A stretch of DNA of 64,000 bases from contig JAKAZQ010000005.1 of the NCBI GenBank assembly GCA_021815805.1, forward strand, positions 39,129-103,128. Direction: 5' to 3'. This DNA comes from Pseudomonadota bacterium. GTDB lineage: Bacteria > Pseudomonadota > Gammaproteobacteria > Burkholderiales > Burkholderiaceae_C. The notes under the pieces are model-generated. The model ran no database searches. It had not been told where the DNA came from and was given only the letters and a program-made list of their open reading frames with translations. The position numbers were made by a program, and so were the translations under genes. Below are positions 7,545 through 18,046 of the stretch, piece by piece (the stretch's first letter is position 1; every line of letters begins with the position of its first letter).

Positions 7545-8296
7545 ACGCGTTGCTCACCCTGTTCGGCAAAGAGGTGCTGCGGTTCTGGAAGGTCGGCCTG
7601 CAGACCGTGGCCGCGCCGGTGATCTCCAGCCTGCTCTACCTGCTGATCTTCTCGCATGCGATCGCCGGGCACATGAAGGTCTACGGCAGCATTGCGTACA
7701 CCAGTTTCCTGATTCCCGGGCTGGCGATGATGAGCGTGCTGCAGAACGCCTTCGCCAACTGCTCCTCGTCGATGATCCAGTCCAAGATCACCGGCAACCT
7801 GGTGTTCGTGCTGCTGTCGCCGCTCGAGCCCTGGCAGCTGTATCTCGGCTACGTCGGCGCGTCCGTGCTGCGCGGGCTGATGGTGGGCGGGGGCCTGCTG
7901 CTGGTCACGGCGTGGATCGTGCCGCTGGGCTGGCACGATCCGCTGTGGTCGCTGCTGTTTGCCGTGCTCGGCGCATCGATGCTCGGTTCGCTCGGGCTGG
8001 TGGCCGGCATCTGGGCGGAGAAATTCGATCAGATGGCAGCATTCCAGAATTTCATCATTGTCCCTGCGACCTTCCTGTCGGGCGTGTTCTACTCCGTGAC
8101 CACGCTGCCGCCGCTCTGGGTCGGTCTGTCTCGCCTGAATCCCTTTTTCTACCTGGTCGACGGCATGCGCTTCGGCTTTTTCGGCGTGTCCGACGTGTCG
8201 CCGTGGACCTGCCTGCTCGCGGCGTTGCTCGGCAACGCGGTCTGCGCGGCGATCGCGTGGCGCTGGTTGCAGCGCGGCTACAAGCTGCGCACCTGA
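7541..8296 (+). CDS. ABC-2 type transporter permease (YadH-like)
   Basis: Membrane partner of the preceding ATPase, 251 residues with six predicted membrane segments of the ABC-2 fold. Recognisable stretches are LIPGLAMMSVLQNAFANCSS, SPLEPWQLYLGYV and the late segment FLSGVFYSVTTLPPLW, which matches the family pattern FLSGVFYP. The start overlaps the ATPase stop by four bases, so the two are translationally coupled. The substrate is unknown. Confidence 0.9.
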   Translation: MNALLTLFGKEVLRFWKVGLQTVAAPVISSLLYLLIFSHAIAGHMKVYGSIAYTSFLIPGLAMMSVLQNAFANCSSSMIQSKITGNLVFVLLSPLEPWQLYLGYVGASVLRGLMVGGGLLLVTAWIVPLGWHDPLWSLLFAVLGASMLGSLGLVAGIWAEKFDQMAAFQNFIIVPATFLSGVFYSVTTLPPLWVGLSRLNPFFYLVDGMRFGFFGVSDVSPWTCLLAALLGNAVCAAIAWRWLQRGYKLRT

Positions 8297-8323
8297 GCGC
8301 GCCTGCCCCTTCTGGAGTTGCTC

Positions 8324-8566
8324 GTGTCCCTGCCTTCCCCCGAACAATTGCGCGAACTCATCGCCGCCGGCCTGGAGTGCACCCATCTCGAGGTGCAGGG
8401 CGACGGCCAGCATTTTTTCGCCACCATCGTCAGCCCGCGTTTCGCCGGCCTCGGACGCCTTGCGCGGCATCGCCTGGTGTACGACGCACTGGGCGAGCGC
8501 ATGCGCGAGCAGATCCACGCCCTGTCCATGCGCACCGTCGCGCCCGGCGAGCCCATGCCGCAGTGA
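8324..8566 (+). CDS. ibaG: BolA/IbaG family protein
   Basis: An 80-residue BolA-family protein of the IbaG (YrbA) subgroup, which partners with monothiol glutaredoxins in iron-sulphur handling and acid response. The conserved core is VQGDGQHFFATIVSPRFAGL followed by ARHRLVYDALGERM, with the family histidine in the second motif. The GTG at 8324 is preferred: GGAG at 8314-8317 is 6 bases upstream, whereas the TTG at 8318 directly abuts it. It lies in the conserved position between the mla/ABC block and murA. Confidence 0.9.
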   Translation: MSLPSPEQLRELIAAGLECTHLEVQGDGQHFFATIVSPRFAGLGRLARHRLVYDALGERMREQIHALSMRTVAPGEPMPQ

Positions 8567-8600
8567 CGCCGCGGCCGGCGCGCGCGTTCGCCGGCACCGC

Positions 8601-8606
8601 TAAAAT
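8601..8606 (+). promoter_or_regulatory. Candidate -10 box (TAAAAT) upstream of murA
   Basis: TAAAAT at 8601-8606 stands out in the GC-rich gap between ibaG and murA; no clear -35 is visible. It could start a murA-his transcript about 110 bases before the murA ATG. Confidence 0.35.
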
Positions 8607-8721
8607 GCCCGGTTCTGCCGGCCCCTGAGGGCGGGCCGCAAGGCGGCGGAGCGCATGGCGCCGCGCAACGCCGCCGTTTCCCATTTCCTGCATGAATTTC
8701 CGGATCGGAGCGAGCGCCACC

Positions 8722-9990
8722 ATGGACAAACTGCGCATCGAAGGCGGGCAGGCCCTGCGCGGCGAGGTCGGCGCCAGCGGGGCCAAGAACGCCGCGCTGC
8801 CGCTGATGGCCGCCAGCCTGCTGAGCGCGCAGCCGGTCGAGCTCGCGCAGGCGCCGCGCCTGATGGACGTGCACACCCTGGGCGAACTGCTGCGCTCGAT
8901 GGGCGCGCGCGTCGAGCGCGACGGCTCGCTGCTGCACCTGCAGGCCGATCGCATCGCGGCCTGCGAGGCCCCCTACGAACGCGTCAAGACCATGCGCGCC
9001 TCGGTGCTCGTGCTGGGTCCGTTGCTGGCGCGCTTCGGGCATGCGCGGGTCAGCCTGCCGGGAGGCTGCGCGATCGGCGCGCGCCCGGTGGATCAGCATA
9101 TCCGCGGCCTGCAGCAGCTGGGCGCGAAGGTCGCGGTCGAGCACGGCTACATCGTCGCCAGCGTGCCCGGCGGGCGCCTGCGCGGTGCGCGCATCAGCAC
9201 CGACATGATCACCGTCACCGGGACCGAGAACCTGATGATGGCGGCCTGCCTGGCCGACGGCGAGACGGTGATCGAGAACGCGGCGCAGGAGCCCGAGGTG
9301 GTCGACCTCGCCGCCATGCTGGTCAGCATGGGCGCCGACATCGACGGCGCCGGCAGCTCGCGCCTGCGCATCCGCGGCGTGTCCGAACTGGCGGGCGCGC
9401 GGCATCGCATCGTCGCCGATCGCATCGAGGCCGGCACATTCCTGTGCGCCGCCGCGGCAACGCGTGGCGACATCACGGTGCGCGACTGCGTCCCGCAGCA
9501 CCTCGACGCGCTGCTGGACAAGCTGCGCGAAGCCGGAGCCGAGGTCAGCTGCGGCGCCGACTGGGTGCGCCTGCGCGCCGACGCGATGCCCGACGGCCGG
9601 CCGCGCGCGGTGGGGGTGCGCACCAGCGAGTACCCCGGCTTCGCCACCGACATGCAGGCCCAGTTCATGGCCCTGAACTGCGTCGCGCAGGGCACCGCCA
9701 CCGTCACCGAAACCATTTTCGAGAACCGTTTCATGCACGTCCAGGAGCTCGTGCGCCTGGGCGCGAACATCGTCGTCGAGGGCAATACCTGCGTCGTGCA
9801 GGGCGTCGAGCGGCTGTCGGGCGCCACCGTCATGGCCACCGACCTGCGCGCGTCGGCCGGACTGGTGATCGCCGCGCTGGTCGCCGACGGCAGCACCTGC
9901 ATCGAACGCATCTACCACCTCGACCGCGGCTACGAGGCGATGGAACACAAGCTCGCCGCGCTGGGCGCACGCATCCGGCGCGTGTCCTGA
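8722..9990 (+). CDS. murA: UDP-N-acetylglucosamine 1-carboxyvinyltransferase
   Basis: First committed enzyme of peptidoglycan synthesis: it adds enolpyruvate from PEP to UDP-GlcNAc in the cytoplasm. With the start at 8722 the protein has 422 residues. The catalytic loop [16 protein letters not shown] carries Cys116, the residue alkylated by fosfomycin, so this copy should be sensitive in principle. Other family marks are [20 protein letters not shown] at the N-terminus and [12 protein letters not shown]. An ATG at 8692 would add ten residues but has no ribosome-binding site. murA next to hisG is typical for Burkholderiales. Confidence 0.96.
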   Translation: MDKLRIEGGQALRGEVGASGAKNAALPLMAASLLSAQPVELAQAPRLMDVHTLGELLRSMGARVERDGSLLHLQADRIAACEAPYERVKTMRASVLVLGPLLARFGHARVSLPGGCAIGARPVDQHIRGLQQLGAKVAVEHGYIVASVPGGRLRGARISTDMITVTGTENLMMAACLADGETVIENAAQEPEVVDLAAMLVSMGADIDGAGSSRLRIRGVSELAGARHRIVADRIEAGTFLCAAAATRGDITVRDCVPQHLDALLDKLREAGAEVSCGADWVRLRADAMPDGRPRAVGVRTSEYPGFATDMQAQFMALNCVAQGTATVTETIFENRFMHVQELVRLGANIVVEGNTCVVQGVERLSGATVMATDLRASAGLVIAALVADGSTCIERIYHLDRGYEAMEHKLAALGARIRRVS

Positions 9991-10022
9991 TCGCTTGCCG
10001 AACCCGCCTCTCCCGATACGCC

Positions 10023-10694
10023 ATGCTCACCCTCGCGTTGTCCAAAGGGCGCATCTTCGACGATACCCTGCCGCTGCTGCAGCGCGCCGGCATACGCGTC
10101 ACCGAAGATCCCCAAAGCACCCGCAAGCTGATTCTCGGCACGAATCGCGACGACCTGCGCGTCGTGCTGGTGCGTGCCAGCGACGTGCCCACCTACGTGC
10201 GCTACGGCGGCGCCGATTTCGGCGTCGCCGGACTGGATGTGCTGCTCGAGGCGGACGCCGCCGACGGCGCCGACGGCCTGTACCGACCGGTCGACCTCGG
10301 CATCGCGCGCTGCCGGCTCAGCGTGGCCACGCCCAGCGGCTGGGACTACGCCGGCGCGGTGCGCCAGGGCGCGCGCATTCGCGTGGCCACCAAATACCTG
10401 CATCTGGCGCGCGAGCACTTCGCGGCCAAGGGTGTGCACGTCGACCTCGTCAAGTTGTACGGCTCGATGGAACTCGCGCCGCTGACCGGCATGGCCGACG
10501 CCATCGTCGATCTCGTGTCCAGCGGGGGCACGCTCAAGGCCAACGGTCTGGTCGAGGTCGAGCGAATCATGGACATCTCGGCGCGCCTGATCGTCAACCA
10601 GGCCGCCTTCAAGACCCGCGCGCTGGCGCTCAGGCCGCTGCTGGCGGCGTTGCGCGATGCCGCGCAGGCGCAGCGCGCCGCACCGGAGAACTGA
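10023..10694 (+). CDS. hisG: ATP phosphoribosyltransferase, short form
   Basis: First enzyme of histidine synthesis, joining ATP and PRPP. The 223-residue length shows it is the short HisGS form, which lacks the C-terminal regulatory ACT-like domain and needs the HisZ partner for activity and feedback control; hisZ is not in this window. Motifs seen are [26 protein letters not shown] and the PRPP loop [16 protein letters not shown]. It starts 32 bases after murA and ends two bases before hisD. Confidence 0.95.
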   Translation: MLTLALSKGRIFDDTLPLLQRAGIRVTEDPQSTRKLILGTNRDDLRVVLVRASDVPTYVRYGGADFGVAGLDVLLEADAADGADGLYRPVDLGIARCRLSVATPSGWDYAGAVRQGARIRVATKYLHLAREHFAAKGVHVDLVKLYGSMELAPLTGMADAIVDLVSSGGTLKANGLVEVERIMDISARLIVNQAAFKTRALALRPLLAALRDAAQAQRAAPEN

Positions 10695-10696
10695 TC

Positions 10697-12037
10697 ATGT
10701 CCGAATCCCGACTGTCCATTCGCCGGCTGGATGCCGCGGCGGACGATTTCGAATCGCGTTTCGCCGCATTGTTCGGGCAGATCTCGGACGAGAACGCCGC
10801 CATCGATGCGCGCGTCGGCGAAATGCTCGACGAGGTGCGTCGACGCGGCGACGACGCCGTGCTCGAGTACACCCGCCGGTTCGACCGCGTGGCGGCCGAC
10901 AGCATGGCGCAGCTCGAGATCTCCCAGCACGAGCTGCAGCAGGCCCTGCACAGCCTGCCCGAGCAGCAGCGCGAGGCCCTGCAGGCGGCGGCGCAGCGCG
11001 TGCGCGCCTACCACGAGCGCCAGCTCGAGCAGATGGGCACGAGCTGGGAATACCACGACGCCGACGGCACGCTGCTGGGCCAGAAGATCAGCGCGCTGGA
11101 TCGCGTGGGCATCTACGTGCCGGGCGGCAAGGCGGCTTACCCGTCCTCGGTGCTGATGAACGCGATCCCGGCGCATGTCGCCGGGGTGCGCGAGATCGTC
11201 ATGGTCGTGCCCACGCCCGATGGAGAGCGCAACCCGCTGGTGCTCGGCGCGGCCGCCGTGGCCGGCGTGCAGCGCGCGTTCGCCATCGGCGGCGCGCAGG
11301 CGGTCGGGGCGCTGGCCTACGGCACCGCGTGCGTGCCGAAGGTCGACAAGATCACCGGCCCCGGCAACGCCTACGTGGCGGCGGCCAAGCGCCGCGTGTT
11401 CGGCATCTGCGGCATCGACATGATCGCCGGTCCGTCGGAGATCCTGGTCATCGCCGACGGCAGCACCCCCGCCGAATGGGTGGCGATGGATCTTTTCAGC
11501 CAGGCCGAGCATGACGAGCTCGCGCAGAGCATCCTGCTGTGCCCGGACGAGGGCTACATCGAACAGGTCTGGCAGGCCATGCAGCGCCTGCTGCCCGAGA
11601 TGCCGCGCCGCGGCATCATCGAGGCCTCGTTGCGCGGTCGCGGCGCCTTCATTCGCGTGCGCGACCTGGCGCAGGCCTGCGAGCTGGCAGACCGCATCGC
11701 TCCCGAGCACCTGGAGGTGGCCACGCGCGAGCCGCGCGCCGTCGCCGATCGCCTGCGCCACGCCGGAGCCATCTTCCTCGGCGCCTACACGTCGGAGTCG
11801 CTCGGCGACTACTGCGCCGGGCCCAACCATGTGCTGCCCACGTCGGGCACCGCGCGTTTCTCGTCGCCGCTGGGCGTCTACGACTTCGTCAAGCGCACCA
11901 GCCTGATCGAGGTCAGCCGGCGCGGCGTCGCGCACCTCGGGCGCATCGCCTCGGTGCTCGGGCGTGGCGAGGGCCTGCTGGCGCACGCCCGTGCGGCCGA
12001 GATGCGCCTGGCCGACATCGAGCGCCAGCCGGGCTGA
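10697..12037 (+). CDS. hisD: Histidinol dehydrogenase
   Basis: Zinc enzyme that oxidises histidinol to histidine in two NAD-dependent steps. The 446-residue protein shows [42 protein letters not shown], the metal-ligand region QAEHDELAQ and [20 protein letters not shown]. The ATG at 10697 follows the hisG stop after two bases, with GGAG upstream at 10685-10688. Confidence 0.97.
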   Translation: MSESRLSIRRLDAAADDFESRFAALFGQISDENAAIDARVGEMLDEVRRRGDDAVLEYTRRFDRVAADSMAQLEISQHELQQALHSLPEQQREALQAAAQRVRAYHERQLEQMGTSWEYHDADGTLLGQKISALDRVGIYVPGGKAAYPSSVLMNAIPAHVAGVREIVMVVPTPDGERNPLVLGAAAVAGVQRAFAIGGAQAVGALAYGTACVPKVDKITGPGNAYVAAAKRRVFGICGIDMIAGPSEILVIADGSTPAEWVAMDLFSQAEHDELAQSILLCPDEGYIEQVWQAMQRLLPEMPRRGIIEASLRGRGAFIRVRDLAQACELADRIAPEHLEVATREPRAVADRLRHAGAIFLGAYTSESLGDYCAGPNHVLPTSGTARFSSPLGVYDFVKRTSLIEVSRRGVAHLGRIASVLGRGEGLLAHARAAEMRLADIERQPG

Positions 12038-12073
12038 TTCCCCCATGCCGTCCTCGACCCCGCGCGTGTCCTC

Positions 12074-13165
12074 ATGAGTCGTTTCTGGAGCGAGGCCGTT
12101 CGCGGCCTGACCCCGTACGTGCCGGGCGAGCAGCCACGGCTCGCCGGCCTGATCAAGCTCAACACCAACGAGTGTCCGTATGCGCCCAGCCTGCGCGTGC
12201 TGCAGGCCATCCGCGACGCCGCCGGCGAGGAGTTGCGCCTGTATCCGGATCCGGAGGCCACGCAGTTGCGCCAGGTCATCGCCGCGCGGCACGGCCTGCA
12301 GCCCGGGCAGGTGTTCGTCGGCAACGGCTCGGACGAGGTGCTGGCGCACGCCTTCATGGCGCTGTTCCGGCATGCCCACCCGCTGCTGCTGCCGGACGTC
12401 AGCTACAGCTTCTACCCGGTGTACGCGCAGCTGTTCGGCATCGCCACGCGCAGCGTGCCGCTTGACCCGCAACTGCGTCTGCGCGTGCAGGATTTCCTGG
12501 ATGCCGGGCCGAACGGCGGCATCGTGTTCGCCAACCCCAACGCGCCGACCGGGATCGCGCTCGGCCTGGACGACGTCGAGCGCCTGCTGCGCGGCAATCG
12601 GGATTCCGTCGTGCTGGTCGACGAGGCCTATGTCGACTTCGGCGCGCAAAGCGCGGTGGAACTGATCGACCGCTACCCGCAGTTGCTGGTCGTGCGCACG
12701 CTGTCCAAGGCGCACGCGCTGGCCGGGCTGCGCGTGGGCTACGCGCTCGGCCAGGCCGACCTGATCGAAGGCCTGGTGCGGGTCAAGGACAGCTTCAACT
12801 CCTATCCGCTGGATCGCCTGGCGCTGGCCGGCGCGACCGCCGCGATGCAGGACGACACCTGGCTGGCCCATACACGAGGGCGCATCGTCGCCAGTCGCGA
12901 ACAGCTGAGCGCCGAGTTGCGGGATCTCGGCTTCGAGGTGCTGCCGTCGTCCGCGAACTTCGTGTTCGCGCGCCATCCCGAGCACGCCGCGGCCGAACTC
13001 GCTGCGGCGCTGCGCGAGCAACGCATCCTGGTGCGGCACTTTCGCAAGCCCGAGCGCATCAGCGCATTCCTGCGCATCAGCATCGGTACCGATGTGCAAT
13101 GCGAGGCGCTGGTGCAGGCCCTGCGCGGCGTGCTCCAGGCCCCGTCGCCGGCGCTTGGTGAATAA
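12074..13165 (+). CDS. hisC: Histidinol-phosphate aminotransferase
   Basis: Pyridoxal-phosphate enzyme converting imidazole-acetol phosphate to histidinol phosphate with glutamate. The 363-residue class II aminotransferase shows [27 protein letters not shown] and the PLP-lysine motif [16 protein letters not shown] with Lys212. It follows hisD by 36 bases and precedes hisB by 11. Confidence 0.96.
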   Translation: MSRFWSEAVRGLTPYVPGEQPRLAGLIKLNTNECPYAPSLRVLQAIRDAAGEELRLYPDPEATQLRQVIAARHGLQPGQVFVGNGSDEVLAHAFMALFRHAHPLLLPDVSYSFYPVYAQLFGIATRSVPLDPQLRLRVQDFLDAGPNGGIVFANPNAPTGIALGLDDVERLLRGNRDSVVLVDEAYVDFGAQSAVELIDRYPQLLVVRTLSKAHALAGLRVGYALGQADLIEGLVRVKDSFNSYPLDRLALAGATAAMQDDTWLAHTRGRIVASREQLSAELRDLGFEVLPSSANFVFARHPEHAAAELAAALREQRILVRHFRKPERISAFLRISIGTDVQCEALVQALRGVLQAPSPALGE

Positions 13166-13176
13166 TCGGGGTCACC

Positions 13177-13764
13177 ATGCGCACCGCACAGATCCAGCGC
13201 CAGACCGCCGAGACCCGGATCGAGGTTCATCTCGACCTCGACGGCAGCGGCCGTTCCGAACTCGACACCGGCATCGGGTTCTTCGATCACATGCTCGACC
13301 AGATCGCCCGGCATGCCGCCGTCGACCTGACGGTGCGAGCGCAGGGAGACCTGCACATCGACGGTCACCACACGGTCGAGGACGTCGGCATCACCTTCGG
13401 TCAGGCGCTGGCGCGCGCGCTCGGCGACAAGAAGGGCCTGCGCCGCTTCGGGCATGCCTACGTCCCGCTGGACGAGGCGCTGTCGAGGGTGGTGGTCGAC
13501 CTGTCCGGGCGCCCGGGCCTGATCTGGCATGTGCCGTTCACCCGTTCCAGCATCGGCAATTTCGATGTCGAACTGGCGCACGAGTTTTTCCAGGGCATGG
13601 TCAACCATGCCTTCATCACCCTGCATGTCGACAACCTGCGCGGCGACAACGCGCATCATCAGTGCGAAACCGTGTTCAAGGCGTTCGGGCGCGCGTTGCG
13701 CCAGGCCGTCGAACAGGACGCGCGCCTGGCGCAGCAGGTTCCCTCCACCAAAGGCTCGCTCTGA
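13177..13764 (+). CDS. hisB: Imidazoleglycerol-phosphate dehydratase (monofunctional)
   Basis: Manganese-dependent dehydratase of histidine synthesis. At 195 residues it is the dehydratase alone, without the HAD histidinol-phosphatase domain that enterobacterial HisB carries at its N-terminus. Metal-binding motifs are [24 protein letters not shown], and [16 protein letters not shown], then [20 protein letters not shown] separate histidinol-phosphate phosphatase is therefore needed and is not in this operon. Confidence 0.97.
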   Translation: MRTAQIQRQTAETRIEVHLDLDGSGRSELDTGIGFFDHMLDQIARHAAVDLTVRAQGDLHIDGHHTVEDVGITFGQALARALGDKKGLRRFGHAYVPLDEALSRVVVDLSGRPGLIWHVPFTRSSIGNFDVELAHEFFQGMVNHAFITLHVDNLRGDNAHHQCETVFKAFGRALRQAVEQDARLAQQVPSTKGSL

Positions 13765-13828
13765 AATCCGCGCCGTGCCCGCCGCCACGCGGCGCGCACC
13801 GGTCTGCCTCCCGCCAGAGTGTTTCCAC

Positions 13829-14488
13829 ATGAAAACCGTCGCCATCGTCGACTACGGCATGGGCAACCTGCGCTCGGTCTCGCAGGCCGTGCAGCATGTG
13901 GCCCGCGGCCTGCCGTGGCAGGTCGTGGTCAGTTCCGAGCCCCGCCAGGTGCGTGAAGCGGATCGCCTGGTGCTGCCGGGGCAGGGCGCGATGCCCGATT
14001 GCATGCGCGAGCTGGCGCGATCCGGACTGCGCCAGGTGGTACTCGACGCGGTGGCTGCCGGCAAGCCGCTGTTCGGAGTGTGCGTGGGCATGCAGATGCT
14101 GCTCGAGCACAGCGAGGAGGGCCCGACCGACGGGCTCGGCCTGTTCGGCGGCAGCGTGCGGCGCTTCACGCCCGGCGCCATGCTGCAGGCCGACGGCAGT
14201 CGCTACAAGGTGCCGCACATGGGATGGAACGCCGTGCGCCAGGTCGCGCATGACGGCAGCGTCCACGCACTATGGCGTGATATTCCCGACGGTGCTGCGT
14301 TCTATTTCGTGCACAGTTTCTACGCCGCTCCCTCCGATCCGAGCAGCATCGCGGGTCAAACCGAATATGGCGTGACATTTGCAAGCGCGATCGCACGGGG
14401 TACCATTTTCGCGACCCAATTCCACCCCGAGAAAAGCGCCGCTGCAGGCCTGGCCCTGTATCGCAATTTCCTTGCGTGGAATCCGTGA
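13829..14488 (+). CDS. hisH: Imidazole glycerol phosphate synthase, glutaminase subunit
   Basis: Class I glutamine amidotransferase that feeds ammonia to HisF. The 219-residue protein has the nucleophile in [17 protein letters not shown] (Cys85) and the His-Glu pair in [10 protein letters not shown] near the C-terminus. The N-terminal [12 protein letters not shown] is diagnostic for HisH. Confidence 0.96.
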   Translation: MKTVAIVDYGMGNLRSVSQAVQHVARGLPWQVVVSSEPRQVREADRLVLPGQGAMPDCMRELARSGLRQVVLDAVAAGKPLFGVCVGMQMLLEHSEEGPTDGLGLFGGSVRRFTPGAMLQADGSRYKVPHMGWNAVRQVAHDGSVHALWRDIPDGAAFYFVHSFYAAPSDPSSIAGQTEYGVTFASAIARGTIFATQFHPEKSAAAGLALYRNFLAWNP

Positions 14489-14555
14489 AGGCGTCCTGCA
14501 AGGCCGTCGTTTCCCGTCATTTCCCGGCTCATCCTCCCGCTCGTCCAGCCAGCCC

Positions 14556-15299
14556 ATGTTGCTGATTCCCGCGATCGATCTCAAGAACGGCCAGTGCGTC
14601 CGCCTCGAACAGGGTGAGATGCAGGCCGCCACCGTGTTCTCCACCGACCCGGCGGCCATGGCACGCCATTGGGTGGAGCAGGGCGCGCGCCGCCTGCACC
14701 TGGTGGACCTGAACGGTGCGTTCGCCGGTCGCCCGGAGAACGAACCGGCCATCCGTGGCATCCTGCGTGCCGTCGGGGACGAGATCCCGGTGCAACTGGG
14801 CGGAGGAATCCGGGATCTCGAAACCATCGAGCGCTACCTGGACGACGGCCTGCGCTACGTGATCATCGGCACCGCGGCGGTGAAGAATCCGGGTTTCCTG
14901 AAGGAGGCCTGCAGTGCCTTCGGCGGGCACATCATCGTCGGGCTCGACGCGCGCGACGGCAAGGTGGCGACCGACGGCTGGAGCAAGCTCACCGGCCACG
15001 AGGTCATCGACGTCGCGCGGCGTTTCGAGGACTACGGCGTCGAATCCGTGATCTACACCGACATCGGCCGCGACGGCATGCTCACCGGGTTGAACATCGA
15101 CGCCACGCTGCGTCTGGCCGAGGCGCTGACCATCCCGATCATCGCCTCCGGCGGCCTGGCCTCGATGCTCGACATCGAGCGGCTGCTGGAGATCGAGTCC
15201 AGCGGGGTCGAAGGCGTGATCTGCGGGCGCGCGATCTACACCGGCGCGCTGGATTTCCGCACCGCGCTGCAGCGCGTCGGCGCGGTCGACGCGAGCTGA
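14556..15299 (+). CDS. hisA: ProFAR isomerase
   Basis: TIM-barrel isomerase acting on ProFAR, the fourth step of the pathway. The 247-residue protein begins [20 protein letters not shown], with the catalytic Asp at residue 8. It contains [17 protein letters not shown], a second catalytic aspartate in [10 protein letters not shown], and the phosphate loop ASGGLASM. The ATG at 14556 gives the normal N-terminus. Confidence 0.97.
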   Translation: MLLIPAIDLKNGQCVRLEQGEMQAATVFSTDPAAMARHWVEQGARRLHLVDLNGAFAGRPENEPAIRGILRAVGDEIPVQLGGGIRDLETIERYLDDGLRYVIIGTAAVKNPGFLKEACSAFGGHIIVGLDARDGKVATDGWSKLTGHEVIDVARRFEDYGVESVIYTDIGRDGMLTGLNIDATLRLAEALTIPIIASGGLASMLDIERLLEIESSGVEGVICGRAIYTGALDFRTALQRVGAVDAS

Positions 15300-15319
15300 C
15301 GCGCGCGGGCGCCTGCGAC

Positions 15320-16117
15320 ATGCTGTTCAAGCGCATCATTCCCTGCCTCGACGTCACCGGCGGCCGGGTCGTCAAGGGGGTCAATTTCGTCGGCCTGCGC
15401 GACGCCGGGGATCCGGTGGACATCGCCGCGCGCTACGACGAGCAGGGCGCCGACGAGCTCACCTTCCTCGACATCACCGCGACCAGCGATGGTCGGGATC
15501 TGCTGCTGCACATGATCGAGGCCGTGGCGTCGCAGGTGTTCATCCCGCTGACGGTCGGCGGTGGCGTGCGCAGCGTCGAGGACGTGCGGCGCCTGCTCAA
15601 TGCGGGCGCCGACAAGGTCAGCTTCAATTCCGCCGCGGTCGCCGATCCCGGACTCATCGAGCGCGCGTCGCAGCGCTACGGCGCCCAGTGCATCGTCGTG
15701 GCCATCGATGCGCGCCGGCGCGAGGCGCCGCAGGGCGAATCCCCGATCTGGGACGTCTACACCCATGGCGGCAGGCGCAACACCGGCCTCGATGCCGTGC
15801 AATGGGCGCAGCGCATGGCCCAGGCAGGGGCCGGCGAGATCCTGCTGACCAGCATGGATCGCGACGGTACCAAGGCCGGTTTCGATCTCGAACTCACCCG
15901 CGCCGTGGCCGACGCGGTGCCGGTGCCGGTGATCGCATCCGGCGGCGTCGGCGAGTTGCAGCACCTGGCCGACGGCATCCAGCTCGGGCATGCCGACGCC
16001 GTGCTCGCGGCAAGCATTTTCCACTATGGCCAGCACACGGTGCAGGAGGCCAAGCGATACATGGCGCAGCGCGGCATTCCGATGCGCATCGCCGAGCCGG
16101 TGGCGAGTCTGCCCTGA
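15320..16117 (+). CDS. hisF: Imidazole glycerol phosphate synthase, cyclase subunit
   Basis: Partner of HisH that forms imidazole glycerol phosphate and AICAR. The 265-residue TIM barrel starts [20 protein letters not shown] (Asp11) and carries the second catalytic aspartate in [28 protein letters not shown] and [11 protein letters not shown] are the phosphate-binding loops. It lies 20 bases after hisA. Confidence 0.97.
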   Translation: MLFKRIIPCLDVTGGRVVKGVNFVGLRDAGDPVDIAARYDEQGADELTFLDITATSDGRDLLLHMIEAVASQVFIPLTVGGGVRSVEDVRRLLNAGADKVSFNSAAVADPGLIERASQRYGAQCIVVAIDARRREAPQGESPIWDVYTHGGRRNTGLDAVQWAQRMAQAGAGEILLTSMDRDGTKAGFDLELTRAVADAVPVPVIASGGVGELQHLADGIQLGHADAVLAASIFHYGQHTVQEAKRYMAQRGIPMRIAEPVASLP

Positions 16118-16130
16118 CTACACTTGGGGC

Positions 16131-16529
16131 ATGGACAACGACGACTGGCTGGACAGCGTATGCTGGGATGAGCGCGGCCTCGTGCCCGCGGTGGTGCAGG
16201 AGGCCGGCAGCGGCGACGTGCTGATGGTGGCCTGGATGAACCGCGACGCGCTGCGGCGCACGCGCGAGCTGGGGCAGAGCGTGTTCTGGTCGCGCTCGCG
16301 CAAGCGCCTGTGGCACAAGGGCGAGGAGTCCGGGCATGTGCAGCAGGTCGAGTCGATCCACCTCGACTGCGACGGCGACGTGGTGTTGCTGCGCGTGCGC
16401 CAGCTCGGCCACGAGCCGTCGATCGCCTGCCACACCGGGAGGCACAGCTGTTTTTTTCGTGCACTGGGTGCGGGCGGCTGGGAAAGCGTCTCCCCGGTGC
16501 TCAGGGATCCCGAGGATATCTACCGATGA
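16131..16529 (+). CDS. hisI: Phosphoribosyl-AMP cyclohydrolase
   Basis: Third step of histidine synthesis, opening the adenine ring of PR-AMP. The 132-residue stand-alone protein shows [32 protein letters not shown], the metal site [11 protein letters not shown] and [10 protein letters not shown]. The pyrophosphohydrolase is a separate gene here (hisE), overlapping by four bases. Confidence 0.96.
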   Translation: MDNDDWLDSVCWDERGLVPAVVQEAGSGDVLMVAWMNRDALRRTRELGQSVFWSRSRKRLWHKGEESGHVQQVESIHLDCDGDVVLLRVRQLGHEPSIACHTGRHSCFFRALGAGGWESVSPVLRDPEDIYR

Positions 16530-16861
16530 GCCTGCCCGCCGACACGGTGCTCGATCGCCTGGCCGAGGTGATCCGGTCGCGCCGCGACGCCGACCCCGAA
16601 ACCTCCTATGTGGCGCGTCTGTTCGCGCGCGGCGACGATGCGATGCTGAAGAAGGTCGGCGAGGAGGCGACCGAGTTCGTGCTGGCCGTCAAGGGCGGAG
16701 CGCGCACGTCCATGGTGTACGAAGCCGCCGACGTATGGTTCCACATGCTGGTGGCGCTGGGTGCGCACGACGTCTCGCCGCGCGAGGTGCTCGCCGAGCT
16801 GGCCAGGCGCGAGGGCCTGTCCGGGCTGGAGGAATTCGCGTCGCGCCCGGCGCGCCCCTGA
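16526..16861 (+). CDS. hisE: Phosphoribosyl-ATP pyrophosphatase
   Basis: Second step of the pathway, hydrolysing PR-ATP to PR-AMP. The 111-residue MazG-like protein shows [30 protein letters not shown] and [14 protein letters not shown]. It overlaps the hisI stop and is the last his gene of the cluster. A HIT-family gene that often follows it in Burkholderia is absent; 259 non-coding bases come before tatA. Confidence 0.95.
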   Translation: MSLPADTVLDRLAEVIRSRRDADPETSYVARLFARGDDAMLKKVGEEATEFVLAVKGGARTSMVYEAADVWFHMLVALGAHDVSPREVLAELARREGLSGLEEFASRPARP

Positions 16862-16937
16862 CGGTCGCGCCCGGCGTGCGGCAAGGCGCGCGCCGATGCT
16901 GTTGCGCGGGCGCAGGGTGCGGCACCGCGCATCCCGG

Positions 16938-16943
16938 TAAAAT
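16938..16943 (+). promoter_or_regulatory. Candidate -10 box (TAAAAT) upstream of tatA
   Basis: TAAAAT at 16938-16943 in the GC-rich gap between hisE and tatA, about 180 bases before the tatA ATG. No good -35 is visible. It would give tatABC a promoter of its own. Confidence 0.35.
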
Positions 16944-17120
16944 GCGGTGCATGTTGGCGCGGCTGGCGGCGCACGCACGGTTGCGGCGCCGGTTCTCGAA
17001 CCGGGCTGCGGCCAGGCGCAACAGCGGGCAGGGCGCTGAGTCGACCTGCATGTTCACGGATCGGGCGGTTCCCGCCCCTGCAAGCGCGTATTCGCCCGAA
17101 GTCCGCGCAGGAGGTTCATC

Positions 17121-17378
17121 ATGGGTTCACTGAGCATTTGGCACTGGCTGATCGTGCTGGTCATCGTCATGATGGTCTTCGGCACGAAAAAGCTGAAGAA
17201 CATCGGCAGCGACCTCGGGTCGGCGGTGAAGGGGTTCAAGGAAGGCATGCGCGAGGGCGACGATGCCGCCGGCGCGGTGTCGCCCGACAAGCAGCTCGCC
17301 GCGCAAGCCGCGCCGCAGGCCGCGGCGAGCACGGCGCACAAGGACGCGATCGACGTCGAGGCCAAGGAAAAATCCTGA
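17121..17378 (+). CDS. tatA: Sec-independent translocase subunit TatA
   Basis: Pore-forming subunit of the twin-arginine export system. The 85-residue protein has a single N-terminal membrane helix ([20 protein letters not shown]) followed by the amphipathic helix [19 protein letters not shown] and an acidic, Ala-rich tail. AGGAGG at 17109-17114 gives a strong ribosome-binding site. Confidence 0.95.
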   Translation: MGSLSIWHWLIVLVIVMMVFGTKKLKNIGSDLGSAVKGFKEGMREGDDAAGAVSPDKQLAAQAAPQAAASTAHKDAIDVEAKEKS

Positions 17379-17440
17379 TCCCGGTGCGGCGCGCTGCCTG
17401 CGTCTTGCGCGGCGCGGCGCCGCCCGGCACATCCTGAACC

Positions 17441-17947
17441 ATGTTCGATATCGGCATTTCGGAACTCGGCGTGATCGGCGCGGTCGCGCTGGTCGTGCTC
17501 GGTCCGGAGCGGCTGCCGCGGGTGGCACGCACGGTGGGCAATCTGATGGGGCGGGCGCAGCGCTACATGGCCGACGTGAAGGCCGAGGTCAACCGGCAGA
17601 TCGAGCTCGACGAACTGCGCGGCATGAAGTCGACCGTGGAATCCACGGTACGCGACATCCACGCGTCGGTGTCGAAGAACCTGGGCGAGGTGCGGGACGA
17701 TTTCGACAGCGCCTGGAAGGAGGCCACCGCGGGCCTGCCCGGCAGCGGTTCGGCCACGACCCCGCACGATCCCGCGCAGCCGGTCGACGCCGGCCCGTAC
17801 CTGGCCGAACCCGGGCGCGCCAAGCGACTGAAGCGCTCGGGCGGCCAGGCGCTGCCGATGTGGTATCGCCGACACTCGCGATTGCGCGGCCACGCGCTGT
17901 CGGGCGCCGCCCGCATGGCACGCTATCGCGTGCGCATGCGCTCCTGA
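17441..17947 (+). CDS. tatB: Sec-independent translocase subunit TatB
   Basis: Twin-arginine signal receptor subunit, 168 residues. The N-terminus [20 protein letters not shown] with the conserved Glu in the membrane helix and the following [13 protein letters not shown] is diagnostic for TatB rather than TatA. A long charged helix follows ([20 protein letters not shown]), then a less conserved tail. Confidence 0.95.
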   Translation: MFDIGISELGVIGAVALVVLGPERLPRVARTVGNLMGRAQRYMADVKAEVNRQIELDELRGMKSTVESTVRDIHASVSKNLGEVRDDFDSAWKEATAGLPGSGSATTPHDPAQPVDAGPYLAEPGRAKRLKRSGGQALPMWYRRHSRLRGHALSGAARMARYRVRMRS

Positions 17948-18046
17948 CCGGCGTGCGCGGCGTCAGCGTGCGGCCTCAGCGCCGCTCTTGCCCACCCGGC
18001 GCCGCGGCGCCGGTTCCTGTTCCGCATTCCCCACCGACATCGCGCA